This document shows, piece after piece, positions 1 through 7,400 of a stretch of DNA of 9,752 nucleotides. Location of the stretch: the NCBI GenBank assembly GCA_003525045.1, contig DQGF01000366.1:1-9752 (forward strand). The letters run 5' to 3'. The position numbers and the translations under genes were made by a program. Under the pieces are notes generated by a model. It saw only the letters and a program-made list of their open reading frames with translations. It did no database searches and was not told the DNA's origin. The DNA is from Pseudomonas sp. Lineage in GTDB: Bacteria > Pseudomonadota > Gammaproteobacteria > Pseudomonadales > Pseudomonadaceae. Every line of letters begins with the position of its first letter. Positions within the stretch are counted from its first letter, which is position 1.

Positions 1-35
1 CGAGGCTTGCCCGCGAAGGCGGTCTGAAGATCGCC
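1..35. repeat. Partial REP-type palindrome plus second hairpin
   Basis: Positions 1-17 (CGAGGCTTGCCCGCGAA) match positions 9698-9714 exactly and in the same orientation. This is the inner part of a Pseudomonas REP palindrome whose 5' part would lie left of the window. A second hairpin follows: GGCGGTC (18-24), loop TGAA, GATCGCC (29-35), a 7-bp stem with one G-T pair. It lies just past the stop of the AraC-family gene. It has no T-run, so it is not a typical intrinsic terminator, although REP hairpins can stabilise mRNA 3' ends. Confidence 0.7.
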
Positions 36-50
36 ACATGACCAACGTCT

Positions 51-956
51 TCAGCCCAGATTCTGCTCAGTCAACCGCTGCACCGCCAACTTGCGGTAAT
101 GCGACGGCGTCATGCCCTTGAGCTGCTGAAAACGCCGATTGAAATTCGAAATATTGTTAAAGCCCGATTCGAAACACACATCGGTGACCGGTTTGTCGCC
201 ATCGGCCAGCAGCTCGCAGGATTTGCTGATGCGCAAGCGATTGACGAATTCGATGAAGCAACGCCCGGTAGCTTGCTTGAACACTCGGCTGAAGTAGGTC
301 GGCTTCATGCCCAGATACTCGGCGACTTCCTCCAGCGGCAGTTCCCGGGCGTAGTGGGCGAAGATGTAATCCACCGCGCGGTTGGTGCGGTCGATGTTGT
401 GCTCATCAGCCAATTGTGGCGTCGTGGCACCGGACAGCACTTGGTAATCGTCGCAGGCTGCCAACAGTTCCAGCAGAATGAAAAAGTGTCCGAGCCGGGT
501 CACGCCCTTCGTATCGGCGATACGCTGCATCAGGCTCATCGCCTGGCGGATGGTGCGCTTGCAGCGAAACTCGATGCCGTACTGCGCACGCTCCAGCAGC
601 GGTGCCAGAGTCTTGAGTTCGGCGAACACCAGATGGCCGCTGTCGAATAACTCGTCGGTAAAGTTGACCAGCATGTCGCGCTTGGGCACCACTTCGTCTT
701 CGGCGACCTGGCTGATCCAGTTGTGGGGCAGGTTGGGGCCGGTGAGGAACAGTGATTGCGGGTAGAAGTTGCCGATGTAATCGCCGATGAACACCTTGCC
801 GGAACTGGCGACGATCAGGTGCAGTTCGTATTCCTTGTGGAAATGCCATCGCACCAGGGGGCAGGGGAAGCCGTGCTGGCGATAGATGATGGATAACCCG
901 TTGTGGTCGTCCATCAGTTCGTAGGAAGGGTCGGTCACTCTAGTCGTGCGAGTCAT
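51..956 (-). CDS. mtlR: AraC/XylS-family transcriptional activator, probable mannitol operon regulator MtlR
   Basis: This 301-residue protein is a cytoplasmic DNA-binding activator. The N-terminal part (about residues 15-110, with a His/Glu-rich RWHFHKEYELHLI stretch) looks like the cupin-type effector-binding domain of AraC proteins. The C-terminal part has two helix-turn-helix units: residues about 206-231 (LPLEEVAEYLGMKPTYFSRV) and about 255-288, ending in the family signature GFNNISNFNRRFQQLKGMTP followed by SHYRK. Length and sequence, from memory, fit Pseudomonas MtlR, which activates the mannitol/sorbitol/arabitol ABC transporter and dehydrogenase genes. In other Pseudomonas those genes lie directly downstream, which here would be left of position 1; none is in the window. 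The start is the ATG at 956; no strong ribosome site precedes it, and Met15 is a less likely alternative. The family call is very safe; the MtlR name rests on remembered similarity. Confidence 0.85.
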   Translation of the reverse strand: MTRTTRVTDPSYELMDDHNGLSIIYRQHGFPCPLVRWHFHKEYELHLIVASSGKVFIGDYIGNFYPQSLFLTGPNLPHNWISQVAEDEVVPKRDMLVNFTDELFDSGHLVFAELKTLAPLLERAQYGIEFRCKRTIRQAMSLMQRIADTKGVTRLGHFFILLELLAACDDYQVLSGATTPQLADEHNIDRTNRAVDYIFAHYARELPLEEVAEYLGMKPTYFSRVFKQATGRCFIEFVNRLRISKSCELLADGDKPVTDVCFESGFNNISNFNRRFQQLKGMTPSHYRKLAVQRLTEQNLG

Positions 957-1064
957 ATCAGGGTGCTTTTGTTGTTATCGCACTCTGATCATGCCTCGTT
1001 CCATCCCGTCAATGCTACCCGGTACTACGTCGAGGCAATACTCAGCGCGCCAACATCTCCAAAA

Positions 1065-2360
1065 TCAGCTGTTCTGACGGTTCTTCGCTTCAATCCACTG
1101 CGACATATACTGGGTGCTCTTGTGCTGATGATGGCGCAGCATACTGCCGGTGAAGTTATCCCTTCTGATAGACGACAGATGCTGGCGGCACTCGTTGATT
1201 CGGGCGATCAATGCAGGACCGTGAATGGTCTGCTGGTAACGATTCGCCAGCAGCTCCAGCCCTTGCGCCTGTGCCTTTAGCCATTGGGTTTTGTCGTTGT
1301 AGAGTTGCACCGCACTATCGGCGAACGCCTGGGCCGTACGGGTCACCGCCCCCGGCCATGGCTCTTCGCCGTGCATGGCTTCCGCGCCAATCGGCGTGGT
1401 GACATTCGGTGTACCGCAGAGCATCGCGTCAACGAGCTTGCCTTTGATGCCCGCGCCGAAACGCAACGGCGCCAGGCACACCCGTGCCGCCGACATGACT
1501 TGCAAGGCATCTTCCGCCCAGTTCATCACATGAAATCCCTGAGCCGCATTGTGCAGCGCAGTGGCCTTGGGCGGTGTATAAGCGCCGTAGATGTGCAACT
1601 GCGCATTTGGCAGCTGTTCGCGGATCAGCGGCCAAAGGGTGGTCTTCATCCAGAGCACCGCGTCCCAATTGGGCGCATGGCGAAAGTTGCCGATGCTGAG
1701 AAAGTGCGCCCGATCCTCGAAGGTCGCTGGCGGCGCGCTCGGCAGGTCGACCATCAGCGGGCACCAATGCAACATGTTGCGCGGCACCTTGAATTGTTCG
1801 ACCAGCAATTTGATTTCCACTTCGGAGATCATCAGATTCAAGTCACAGCGATAAATCGCGGCGATCTCCCGTTTGGCCAGATCGGTCTCGGCCATGAACT
1901 CAAACTCTGCACGCAATGCCGGCGCGAACAACTCGCTGAAATCATTGGCGTCGTCACTCGCCTTCAGGCGCTCCTTGAGGCGTAGATGGCGGGCATCGCG
2001 CAGGCTTTGCAGGTCGGACGTCTCTAGCACGCGCAAGGCATCGGGGCAGTGTTTTTCGACGCGCCAGCCGAATTGTTCTTCCATCATGAACCGATCGAAC
2101 AGCACGACATCCGGGGCCAGTTGGCTGATGAATGTGTCGAAGCTACTGTTGTTCAATTCGATCGGCACTTCGCCAATGCCCAGCGCCGTCAGGTCGGCCT
2201 GGTGTTCGCCAGCGCCGGCCGGACTGCTGAAGGTGACGTCCCAGCCTTGCTCCAGGAAAGTCTCGAGAATCTGCATCATATGCCCGCCAGCCGCCGAAGA
2301 TCGGGGCTCGGGCCAGACGTAACCAATGACCAGGACTCTGGTTGCGCGGGGCTGACTCAT
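1065..2360 (-). CDS. GT-B fold glycosyltransferase (group 1 / GT4-like)
   Basis: This 431-residue soluble protein has no signal peptide or membrane segment. The N-terminal Rossmann half starts with a beta strand (VLVIGYVWP, residues 9-17) and a glycine turn followed by His (SSAAGGHMMQIL, about 21-32), as in GT4 acceptor-side domains. The C-terminal half has FLSIGNFRHAPNWDAVLWM and the nucleotide-sugar binding region FGAGIKGKLVDAMLCGTP (from F301) followed by NVTTPIGAEAM, typical of Glyco_trans_1 enzymes. Where many relatives read KxLEAM, this one has Asp311 (KLVDAM). The start at 2360 is supported by AAGGA (minus strand, 2375-2371) 10 bases upstream. A longer out-of-frame reading from 2370 is not the gene. 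The donor and acceptor cannot be told from sequence. It lies 91 bases after the response regulator and 108 bases before mtlR on the same strand; no functional link to either is evident. Confidence 0.88.
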   Translation of the reverse strand: MSQPRATRVLVIGYVWPEPRSSAAGGHMMQILETFLEQGWDVTFSSPAGAGEHQADLTALGIGEVPIELNNSSFDTFISQLAPDVVLFDRFMMEEQFGWRVEKHCPDALRVLETSDLQSLRDARHLRLKERLKASDDANDFSELFAPALRAEFEFMAETDLAKREIAAIYRCDLNLMISEVEIKLLVEQFKVPRNMLHWCPLMVDLPSAPPATFEDRAHFLSIGNFRHAPNWDAVLWMKTTLWPLIREQLPNAQLHIYGAYTPPKATALHNAAQGFHVMNWAEDALQVMSAARVCLAPLRFGAGIKGKLVDAMLCGTPNVTTPIGAEAMHGEEPWPGAVTRTAQAFADSAVQLYNDKTQWLKAQAQGLELLANRYQQTIHGPALIARINECRQHLSSIRRDNFTGSMLRHHQHKSTQYMSQWIEAKNRQNS

Positions 2361-2451
2361 GGGAGGACATTCCTTGAAACAGGGCAGGGGAGAAATCGGG
2401 GGGTGATTAAACCACAGGCGATGGCAAACCCTGAGCCCGCTTCAGCGCAGA

Positions 2452-2817
2452 CTAGGCGTTGGCAAGAATGCCTTTGACCTTGTCTCGCAACTGATCGATG
2501 GAGAATGGCTTGCCGATCACATGCATGCCTTCGGGTACGTCAATGCTCTCGACATAACCGCTGGCGAACAGGATGGGCAGTTGCGGACGCAGCATCCGTG
2601 CCTGTTTGGCCAGTTCTCGGCCATCCATTACCGGCAGACCGACGTCGGTCATCATCAAGTCGATGTACTGATCTTCATCATTGAGGAATTCCAGTGCCTG
2701 TTCGCTGCCATCAGCGTCGAGCACCTTGAACTCCAGTTCCTCCAGCACATCGACGATCAGCATGCGGACGATTTCATCGTCTTCGACGACAAGGATGATG
2801 GATGCAGTGGAGGACAT
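2452..2817 (-). CDS. Single-domain (receiver-only) response regulator
   Basis: At 121 residues this is one CheY-like receiver with no output domain. The acidic pocket is E12-D13-D14, the likely phosphoacceptor is D58 (MMTDVGLP), the switch Ser is S86 (LFASGY), and the conserved Lys is K103 (GKPF). The FASGY segment and GLPVMDGRELA resemble receivers that partner with hybrid kinases, and the protein resembles the last gene of the window (9243-9620). It is transcribed away from the hybrid kinase gene across a 258-base shared upstream region, which suggests shared control and a role as phosphate acceptor or sink for those kinases; this is inference. The ATG at 2817 has only a weak GAG upstream. 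The stop is TAG at 2454-2452. Confidence 0.9.
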   Translation of the reverse strand: MSSTASIILVVEDDEIVRMLIVDVLEELEFKVLDADGSEQALEFLNDEDQYIDLMMTDVGLPVMDGRELAKQARMLRPQLPILFASGYVESIDVPEGMHVIGKPFSIDQLRDKVKGILANA

Positions 2818-2996
2818 AGTGGGGTTCTCAAAGGTTGAAAGGCGGTTGCCGGTCGATTGAAATTGCCGGGGTCTTGCATGAGTAAGTGGCGGGTCCCGAC
2901 AAGTTCCCGGTGCGGTTAAAAAAAGGATAGCTACCCAAAGCCGGCAAGGATAACCGCTCCTTTGCGCTGGAGCAGCTGAATGTAGGATTTAGCGCG

Positions 2997-3033
2997 AAAA
3001 CCTGTCAGAAAGTTGGATCATTGTGCAGGTTTT
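2997..3033. repeat. 8-bp inverted repeat upstream of hybrid kinase
   Basis: AAAACCTG (2997-3004) and CAGGTTTT (3026-3033) are perfect inverted copies separated by 21 bases. The element lies 43 bases upstream of the kinase ATG. It could be a two-half-site operator. If transcription starts near the weak TAGGAT box, it would be a hairpin at the very 5' end of the mRNA. Neither role is shown. Confidence 0.4.
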
Positions 3034-3064
3034 GGGCAAACTCCCTGGTTTCCCACAGATCGAC

Positions 3065-3068
3065 AAGG
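3065..3068 (+). promoter_or_regulatory. Ribosome binding site deciding the hybrid kinase start
   Basis: AAGG lies 7 bases before the ATG at 3076 and supports this start over an in-frame TTG at 3013, which would add 21 residues. The block AAGGCTTCCC directly before the ATG recurs before the last gene of the operon (9233-9242). Confidence 0.65.
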
Positions 3069-3075
3069 CTTCCCC

Positions 3076-6000
3076 ATGACCTCCGCGTCTTCGGTTGACG
3101 AGCAACGATTTCGTAAACTCCTGAGCCGCAACGTCGGTCTGCCGTTGGGTGTCGGCGTAGTCAGTGCTGTGTTCTTCGTTTCGCTGATCGCTTATCTGCT
3201 GTCGGTGATCCAGTGGGTCGAGCACACCGACCGAGTGATCAATAACGCCAATGAATCGATAAAACTGACCGTCGATCTGGAAACCGGGATGCGCGGCTTT
3301 CTGCTCACTGGCGACGAGCAATTCCTCGAACCCTACGAAACGGCGAAGCCGCGAATCACGGTCGCTCTCAAGACCTTGCTCGAACTGACCGCGGATAACC
3401 CGGTGCAGACCGATCGCCTGCGCCGGCTCCAGGCTTTGCAGGATGAATGGGCCGCTTACGCTAAAACAACGATCGATTTGCAGCGCTCCCGCGGTGACTA
3501 TCGAGAAGCGGTCAAGGCCGGGCAGGGCAAACGCCTCACCGACGAGATCCGCAAGCAATTCGAAGATGTGATCGACATGGAGCAGCAGTTGCGCACCGCG
3601 CGCAACGAGGAAGTGCGCCGCACCACCCTCTGGAGCATCAGCCTTTATCTGTTGTTCATCGCTGGTATCAGCACATTGCTGGCCTACATCGGGCGTCGGG
3701 ATTTACTCAATCTTTCGCAAAACTACAGTGCCAACCTCGCCGCGCAACAGGCCAGCGCCCATCGCCTGGAACAGCAGGCCTGGCTGCGCAATGGCCAGAC
3801 CGAACTGGCCGAGCAAGTGCTGGGGCAACTGTCACTCAATGTGCTGGGGCGCAACATTCTGCAGTTTTGCGCGCAGTACCTCGGTACGGCCGTGGCAGCT
3901 ATTTATGTCCGTGAAGAACATGGCGGTCTCAAGCGCGTTGCGTCTTATGGTTTCTCCCGAGAGCAGGAAGCGCTTGAACAACAGATTCACAGTGGCGAAG
4001 GCATTGTCGGCCAGGTCGCGCAACAGGCTCGCTTGATCCGCCTCGACGACGTACCGAGTGACTACTTCAAGGTCAACTCCGGCCTCGGCGAAGGCTTGCC
4101 CCATAGCGTGGTGGTGGTGCCGACCAGCGATGACGAACGGGTCAACGGTGTCATCGAGCTGGGCTTCCTGCGCCCGCTCAATGACCGCGATGTCGAGCTG
4201 CTTGAACTGATTGCCGGCAACGTCGGCACCTCCATCGAAGCCGCGCGCTATCGCCAACGCCTCCAGGAAGTGCTGGCTGAAACCCAGCAACTCAATGAAG
4301 AGCTGCAGGTTCAGCAGGAGGAACTCAAGACCGCCAACGAGGAGCTGGAAGAGCAATCGCGCATTCTCAAGGAGTCCCAGGCACACCTGGAAACCCAGCA
4401 GGTCGAGCTTGAACAAACCAATGAACAGCTCGCCGAGCAGGCGCAGATCCTGGCCGACCAGCGCGACGCCATGGACCAGAAAAACACGGAACTCAACCAG
4501 GTCCAGATCCAGCTCGAAGAACGTGCCGAAGAGTTGCAGCGCTCGAGCAAGTACAAGTCCGAATTCCTCGCCAACATGTCCCATGAATTGCGCACGCCGC
4601 TCAACAGTTCGTTGATCCTGGCCAAGTTGCTGGCGGAAAACCCCAAGGAAAACCTCAGCGCCGAGCAGGTCAAATTTGCCGAGTCGATCTATTCCGCCGG
4701 TAATGACTTGCTCAACCTGATCAACGATATTCTCGACATCTCCAAGGTCGAGGCCGGCAAGCTCGAGATGCGCCCGGAGAACACCAGCGTTGCGCGTCTG
4801 GTGGATGGCTTGCGCGGGATGTTCCAGCCACTGGCGGCAGACAAGAAGCTCGATTTTCAGGTCGAGTTACAGTCGGGCGCGCCGATGATGATCTATACCG
4901 ACCGCCAGCGCCTGGAGCAGGTCATCAAGAACCTGCTGTCCAATGCGGTGAAATTCACCGAAAAAGGCACGGTCAGCCTGACGGTGGTCAGCCAGGCTCA
5001 CGACGGTATCGCCTTTATCGTTCGCGACTCCGGGATCGGCATTGCCGCGGATCAGCAGGAAAGCATTTTCGAAGCCTTCCGCCAGGCCGATGGCACCACC
5101 AACCGCCGCTACGGCGGCACCGGCCTGGGCCTGTCGATTTCCCGCGACCTGGCGGCACTGCTCGGCGGTTCCATCAGCGTCACCAGCGAGCCGGGGCAGG
5201 GCAGTGTGTTCACCCTGGTCTTGCCGCAGCAATACGTCGAACCGGGCGAAGAGCCGGTCGAGCCGATGAAGGCCTCGCCGGTTGCCATGCCCCCGAGAGT
5301 GGCGCCCGCCGCGCTGGTGCCGCTGATTGCCGCCGTCGACATCCCGCGTTTCGACGACGATCGCGCAAAGGCGCCATTCGCCACACGTTGTATCCTGGTG
5401 GTGGAGGATGAGCCGAACTTTGCGCACATCCTCTACGACCTGGCGCATGAACTGGGTTATCAGTGCCTGGTGGCCCATGGGGCCGACGAAGGCTACGACC
5501 TGGCCCGGGAGTTCATCCCGGATGCCATTCTGTTGGACATGCGTCTGCCGGATCATTCCGGATTGACCGTGTTGCAACGCCTGAAGGAACGCGCCGAAAC
5601 CCGGCACATACCGGTGCATGTCATTTCTGTGGAAGATCGGGTCGAAGCGGCCATGCACATGGGTGCCGTCGGGTATGCGGTCAAGCCGACCACCCGCGAA
5701 GAACTCAAGGACGTGTTTGCCCGCCTCGAAGCCAAGCTGACCCAGAAGGTCAAACGTGTCCTGCTGGTCGAAGACGACGATGTGCAACGCGACAGCATTG
5801 CCCGTCTGATCGGTGACGATGACATCGAGATCACCGCCGTCGGCTTGGCGCAGGAAGCGCTGGACCTGCTGCGCACGACGATTTTCGACTGCATGATCAT
5901 CGACCTGAAGCTGCCGGACATGCTGGGCAACGACCTGCTCAAGCGTATGTCCACCGAGGATATCTGCTCGTTCCCGCCGGTCATCGTCTACACCGGGCGC

Positions 6001-6567
6001 AACCTGACCCGGGACGAAGAGGCCGAACTGCGCAAGTATTCGCGTTCGATCATCATCAAGGGCGCGCGCTCACCCGAGCGCCTGCTGGATGAGGTCACAC
6101 TCTTTCTGCACAAAGTCGAATCCGGGTTGTCCCATGAACGGCAGAGGATGCTCAAGACCGCGCGCAGCCGCGACAAGGTCTTCGAGGGCCGCAAGGTGCT
6201 GCTGGTGGACGACGATGTCCGTAACATCTTCGCCCTGACCAGTGCGCTGGAGCAAAAGGGTGCGGTCGTGGTCATTGGCCGCAACGGCCGTGAGGCGATT
6301 GAACGATTGAATGAAGTCGAGGACATCGATCTGGTGTTGATGGATGTGATGATGCCGGAGATGGATGGTTTCGAAGCCACCACCCTGATCCGCAAGGACC
6401 CGCGCTGGCGCAAGCTGCCGATCATTGCGGTCACGGCCAAGGCCATGAAGGACGATCAGGAGCGCTGCCTGCAGGCCGGCTCCAACGATTACCTGGCCAA
6501 GCCCATCGACCTGGATCGCCTGTTCTCGCTGATTCGCGTGTGGTTACCAAAAATGGAACGCATTTAG
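3076..6567 (+). CDS. Hybrid sensor histidine kinase: CHASE3-GAF-coiled coil-HisKA-HATPase-REC-REC-REC
   Basis: This 1163-residue inner-membrane sensor kinase has two membrane helices (about residues 20-45 and 185-205) that bracket a periplasmic CHASE3 domain (about 46-182, with ETGMRGFLLTGDEQFLEPY). A GAF domain follows (about 237-395), then a coiled coil with Leu or Met every seventh residue from L410 to L487. HisKA carries the phospho-His H503 (NMSHELRTPLN). HATPase has its N box at N619-N623, G1 at D651-SGIGI and G2 at GGTGLGL (680-686). Receiver 1 has D778, phospho-Asp D821, S851 and K870. Receiver 2 has D900-D902, D943, T973 and K995, with Gly rather than Pro after the Lys. Receiver 3 has D1045-D1047, D1090, T1120 and K1142. 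All key residues are intact, and no HPt domain is present. The ligand is unknown. The ATG at 3076 is chosen because AAGG precedes it. The gene shares its last base with cheR and heads the operon. Confidence 0.93.
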   Translation: MTSASSVDEQRFRKLLSRNVGLPLGVGVVSAVFFVSLIAYLLSVIQWVEHTDRVINNANESIKLTVDLETGMRGFLLTGDEQFLEPYETAKPRITVALKTLLELTADNPVQTDRLRRLQALQDEWAAYAKTTIDLQRSRGDYREAVKAGQGKRLTDEIRKQFEDVIDMEQQLRTARNEEVRRTTLWSISLYLLFIAGISTLLAYIGRRDLLNLSQNYSANLAAQQASAHRLEQQAWLRNGQTELAEQVLGQLSLNVLGRNILQFCAQYLGTAVAAIYVREEHGGLKRVASYGFSREQEALEQQIHSGEGIVGQVAQQARLIRLDDVPSDYFKVNSGLGEGLPHSVVVVPTSDDERVNGVIELGFLRPLNDRDVELLELIAGNVGTSIEAARYRQRLQEVLAETQQLNEELQVQQEELKTANEELEEQSRILKESQAHLETQQVELEQTNEQLAEQAQILADQRDAMDQKNTELNQVQIQLEERAEELQRSSKYKSEFLANMSHELRTPLNSSLILAKLLAENPKENLSAEQVKFAESIYSAGNDLLNLINDILDISKVEAGKLEMRPENTSVARLVDGLRGMFQPLAADKKLDFQVELQSGAPMMIYTDRQRLEQVIKNLLSNAVKFTEKGTVSLTVVSQAHDGIAFIVRDSGIGIAADQQESIFEAFRQADGTTNRRYGGTGLGLSISRDLAALLGGSISVTSEPGQGSVFTLVLPQQYVEPGEEPVEPMKASPVAMPPRVAPAALVPLIAAVDIPRFDDDRAKAPFATRCILVVEDEPNFAHILYDLAHELGYQCLVAHGADEGYDLAREFIPDAILLDMRLPDHSGLTVLQRLKERAETRHIPVHVISVEDRVEAAMHMGAVGYAVKPTTREELKDVFARLEAKLTQKVKRVLLVEDDDVQRDSIARLIGDDDIEITAVGLAQEALDLLRTTIFDCMIIDLKLPDMLGNDLLKRMSTEDICSFPPVIVYTGRNLTRDEEAELRKYSRSIIIKGARSPERLLDEVTLFLHKVESGLSHERQRMLKTARSRDKVFEGRKVLLVDDDVRNIFALTSALEQKGAVVVIGRNGREAIERLNEVEDIDLVLMDVMMPEMDGFEATTLIRKDPRWRKLPIIAVTAKAMKDDQERCLQAGSNDYLAKPIDLDRLFSLIRVWLPKMERI

Positions 6568-6580
6568 TGGAGCGCATTTA
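6553..6580 (+). repeat. 14-bp tandem duplication at the kinase/cheR junction
   Basis: ATGGAACGCATTTA (6553-6566) is followed directly by GTGGAGCGCATTTA (6567-6580), with two A/G differences. A third partial copy, GTGGAGCG, lies at 6585-6592. The first copy encodes the kinase C-terminus (MERI, then stop); the second supplies the likely GTG start of cheR (reading ERI again). Confidence 0.7.
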
Positions 6581-7400
6581 TTCAGTGGAGCGAAATAGCG
6601 AAATCGAATTGCGCTTGTTGATCGAGGCGATTTACCTCAAGTACAGCTACGACTTTCGCGATTATTCCGGCGCGTCGATCAAGCGTCGCGTCCATCACGC
6701 GTTGACCCAGTTCGACTGCGCGACCATTTCGGCGTTGCAAGAGAAGGTGCTCCACGACCCGACAGCGTTTATGCAGTTGCTGCAATTGCTGACGATTCCG
6801 GTCAGTGAAATGTTCCGCGACCCTTCGCATTTCCTGGCCATCCGCCAGGAAGTGGTGCCGCTGCTCAAGACCTATCCTTCGATCAAGATCTGGATCGCCG
6901 GATGCAGCACCGGTGAAGAAGTCTATTCGATGGCGATTCTGCTGCGCGAAGAAGGCTTGCTCGATCGCACCATCATCTACGCCACCGACATCAACCCGCG
7001 TTCGCTGGACAAAGCCAAGCAAGGGATTTTCTCGATGGAGAATGTCCGCGCCTACACTCATAACTACCAGCAGGCAGGTGGCCAGCGTTCGTTCGCCGAC
7101 TACTATACGGCGGGCTATGGCTACGCCATTTTCGACAAGAGTCTGTGTGACAACGTCACCTTCGCCGACCACAGCCTGGCGACCGACAGTGTCTTTTCAG
7201 AAACTCAATTAATTTCATGTCGTAATGTATTGATTTATTTCAATAAAAAGCTGCAGGATCGCGCTTTCGGATTGTTCCATGATTCCCTTTGCCATCGAGG
7301 ATTTCTCGTGCTCGGCAGCAAGGAAACCCCGGATTTTTCGGCTTACGGCAACCAGTTCGAACCCTTGGTCAAACAAGAACGGATCTACCGCAAATCATGA
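6567..7400 (+). CDS. cheR: CheR-type protein-glutamate O-methyltransferase, orphan of a chemotaxis cluster
   Basis: This is a cytoplasmic S-adenosylmethionine-dependent methyltransferase of about 277 residues. CheR proteins methylate Glu side chains on chemoreceptor helices. An all-helical CheR_N domain (about residues 12-85) precedes the catalytic domain, which has the SAM motif GCSTGEE (112-118), the acidic ATDIN (139-143) and the family signature SCRNVLIYF (C218-R219-N220). The length matches a minimal CheR without TPR repeats. The start is uncertain. GTG at 6567 overlaps the kinase TAG by one base and has GGA upstream; GTG at 6540 and GTG at 6585 are alternatives. The cheB start overlaps its stop. 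No chemoreceptor, CheA or CheW gene is near, so the substrate is unknown; the coiled coil of the preceding kinase is a candidate. Codons for residues 210-228 are strikingly AT-rich compared with the rest of the gene. Confidence 0.9.
   Translation: MERIYSVERNSEIELRLLIEAIYLKYSYDFRDYSGASIKRRVHHALTQFDCATISALQEKVLHDPTAFMQLLQLLTIPVSEMFRDPSHFLAIRQEVVPLLKTYPSIKIWIAGCSTGEEVYSMAILLREEGLLDRTIIYATDINPRSLDKAKQGIFSMENVRAYTHNYQQAGGQRSFADYYTAGYGYAIFDKSLCDNVTFADHSLATDSVFSETQLISCRNVLIYFNKKLQDRAFGLFHDSLCHRGFLVLGSKETPDFSAYGNQFEPLVKQERIYRKS

Larger units (their letters stand above)
2818..3075. promoter_or_regulatory. Divergent intergenic region, likely promoters for both directions
   Basis: This 258-base stretch separates the minus-strand response regulator from the plus-strand kinase operon and has no convincing gene. 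It must hold promoters for both, but no strong match to sigma70 or sigma54 consensus was seen. The best rightward guess is TTTGCG (2961-2966) and TAGGAT (2983-2988) with a 16-base spacer, which is weak. Other features are an A-run (about 2917-2923), three copies of TTGCCGG (2846-2852 and 2863-2869 direct, 2941-2947 inverted), and a perfect 8-bp inverted repeat at 2997-3033. Confidence 0.5.

Noticed and set aside
18..35. Hairpin as intrinsic terminator of the AraC-family gene
   Set aside because: It has no T-run after the stem in the direction of transcription and fits the REP-associated second hairpin better.
1284..1985. 233-codon plus-strand open frame
   Set aside because: It is a shadow of the glycosyltransferase on the other strand, with low-complexity His/Arg-rich composition and no domain.
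2863..2876. Possible sigma54 promoter around TTGCCGGGGTCTTGC
   Set aside because: The TTGC end has no GG at the required distance upstream (TG is found), so the -24/-12 pattern fails.
3013..3075. TTG start giving the hybrid kinase 21 more residues
   Set aside because: The ATG at 3076 has AAGG at good spacing, while the extra residues fit no signal or domain and overlap the inverted repeat.
3832..4584. 250-codon open frame on the minus strand
   Set aside because: It is antisense to the GAF domain and coiled coil; its Leu-rich make-up is the mirror of the Glu/Gln heptads of the real protein.
4867..5787. 306-codon open frame on the minus strand inside the hybrid kinase
   Set aside because: It lies fully antisense to the HATPase and receiver regions, which are clearly coding; its translation has no recognisable domain, and long antisense frames are common in GC-rich DNA.
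7289..7396. Longer cheB start inside cheR
   Set aside because: It would overlap cheR by over 100 bases; the ATGA junction at 7397-7400 and the usual CheB domain start support the shorter protein.
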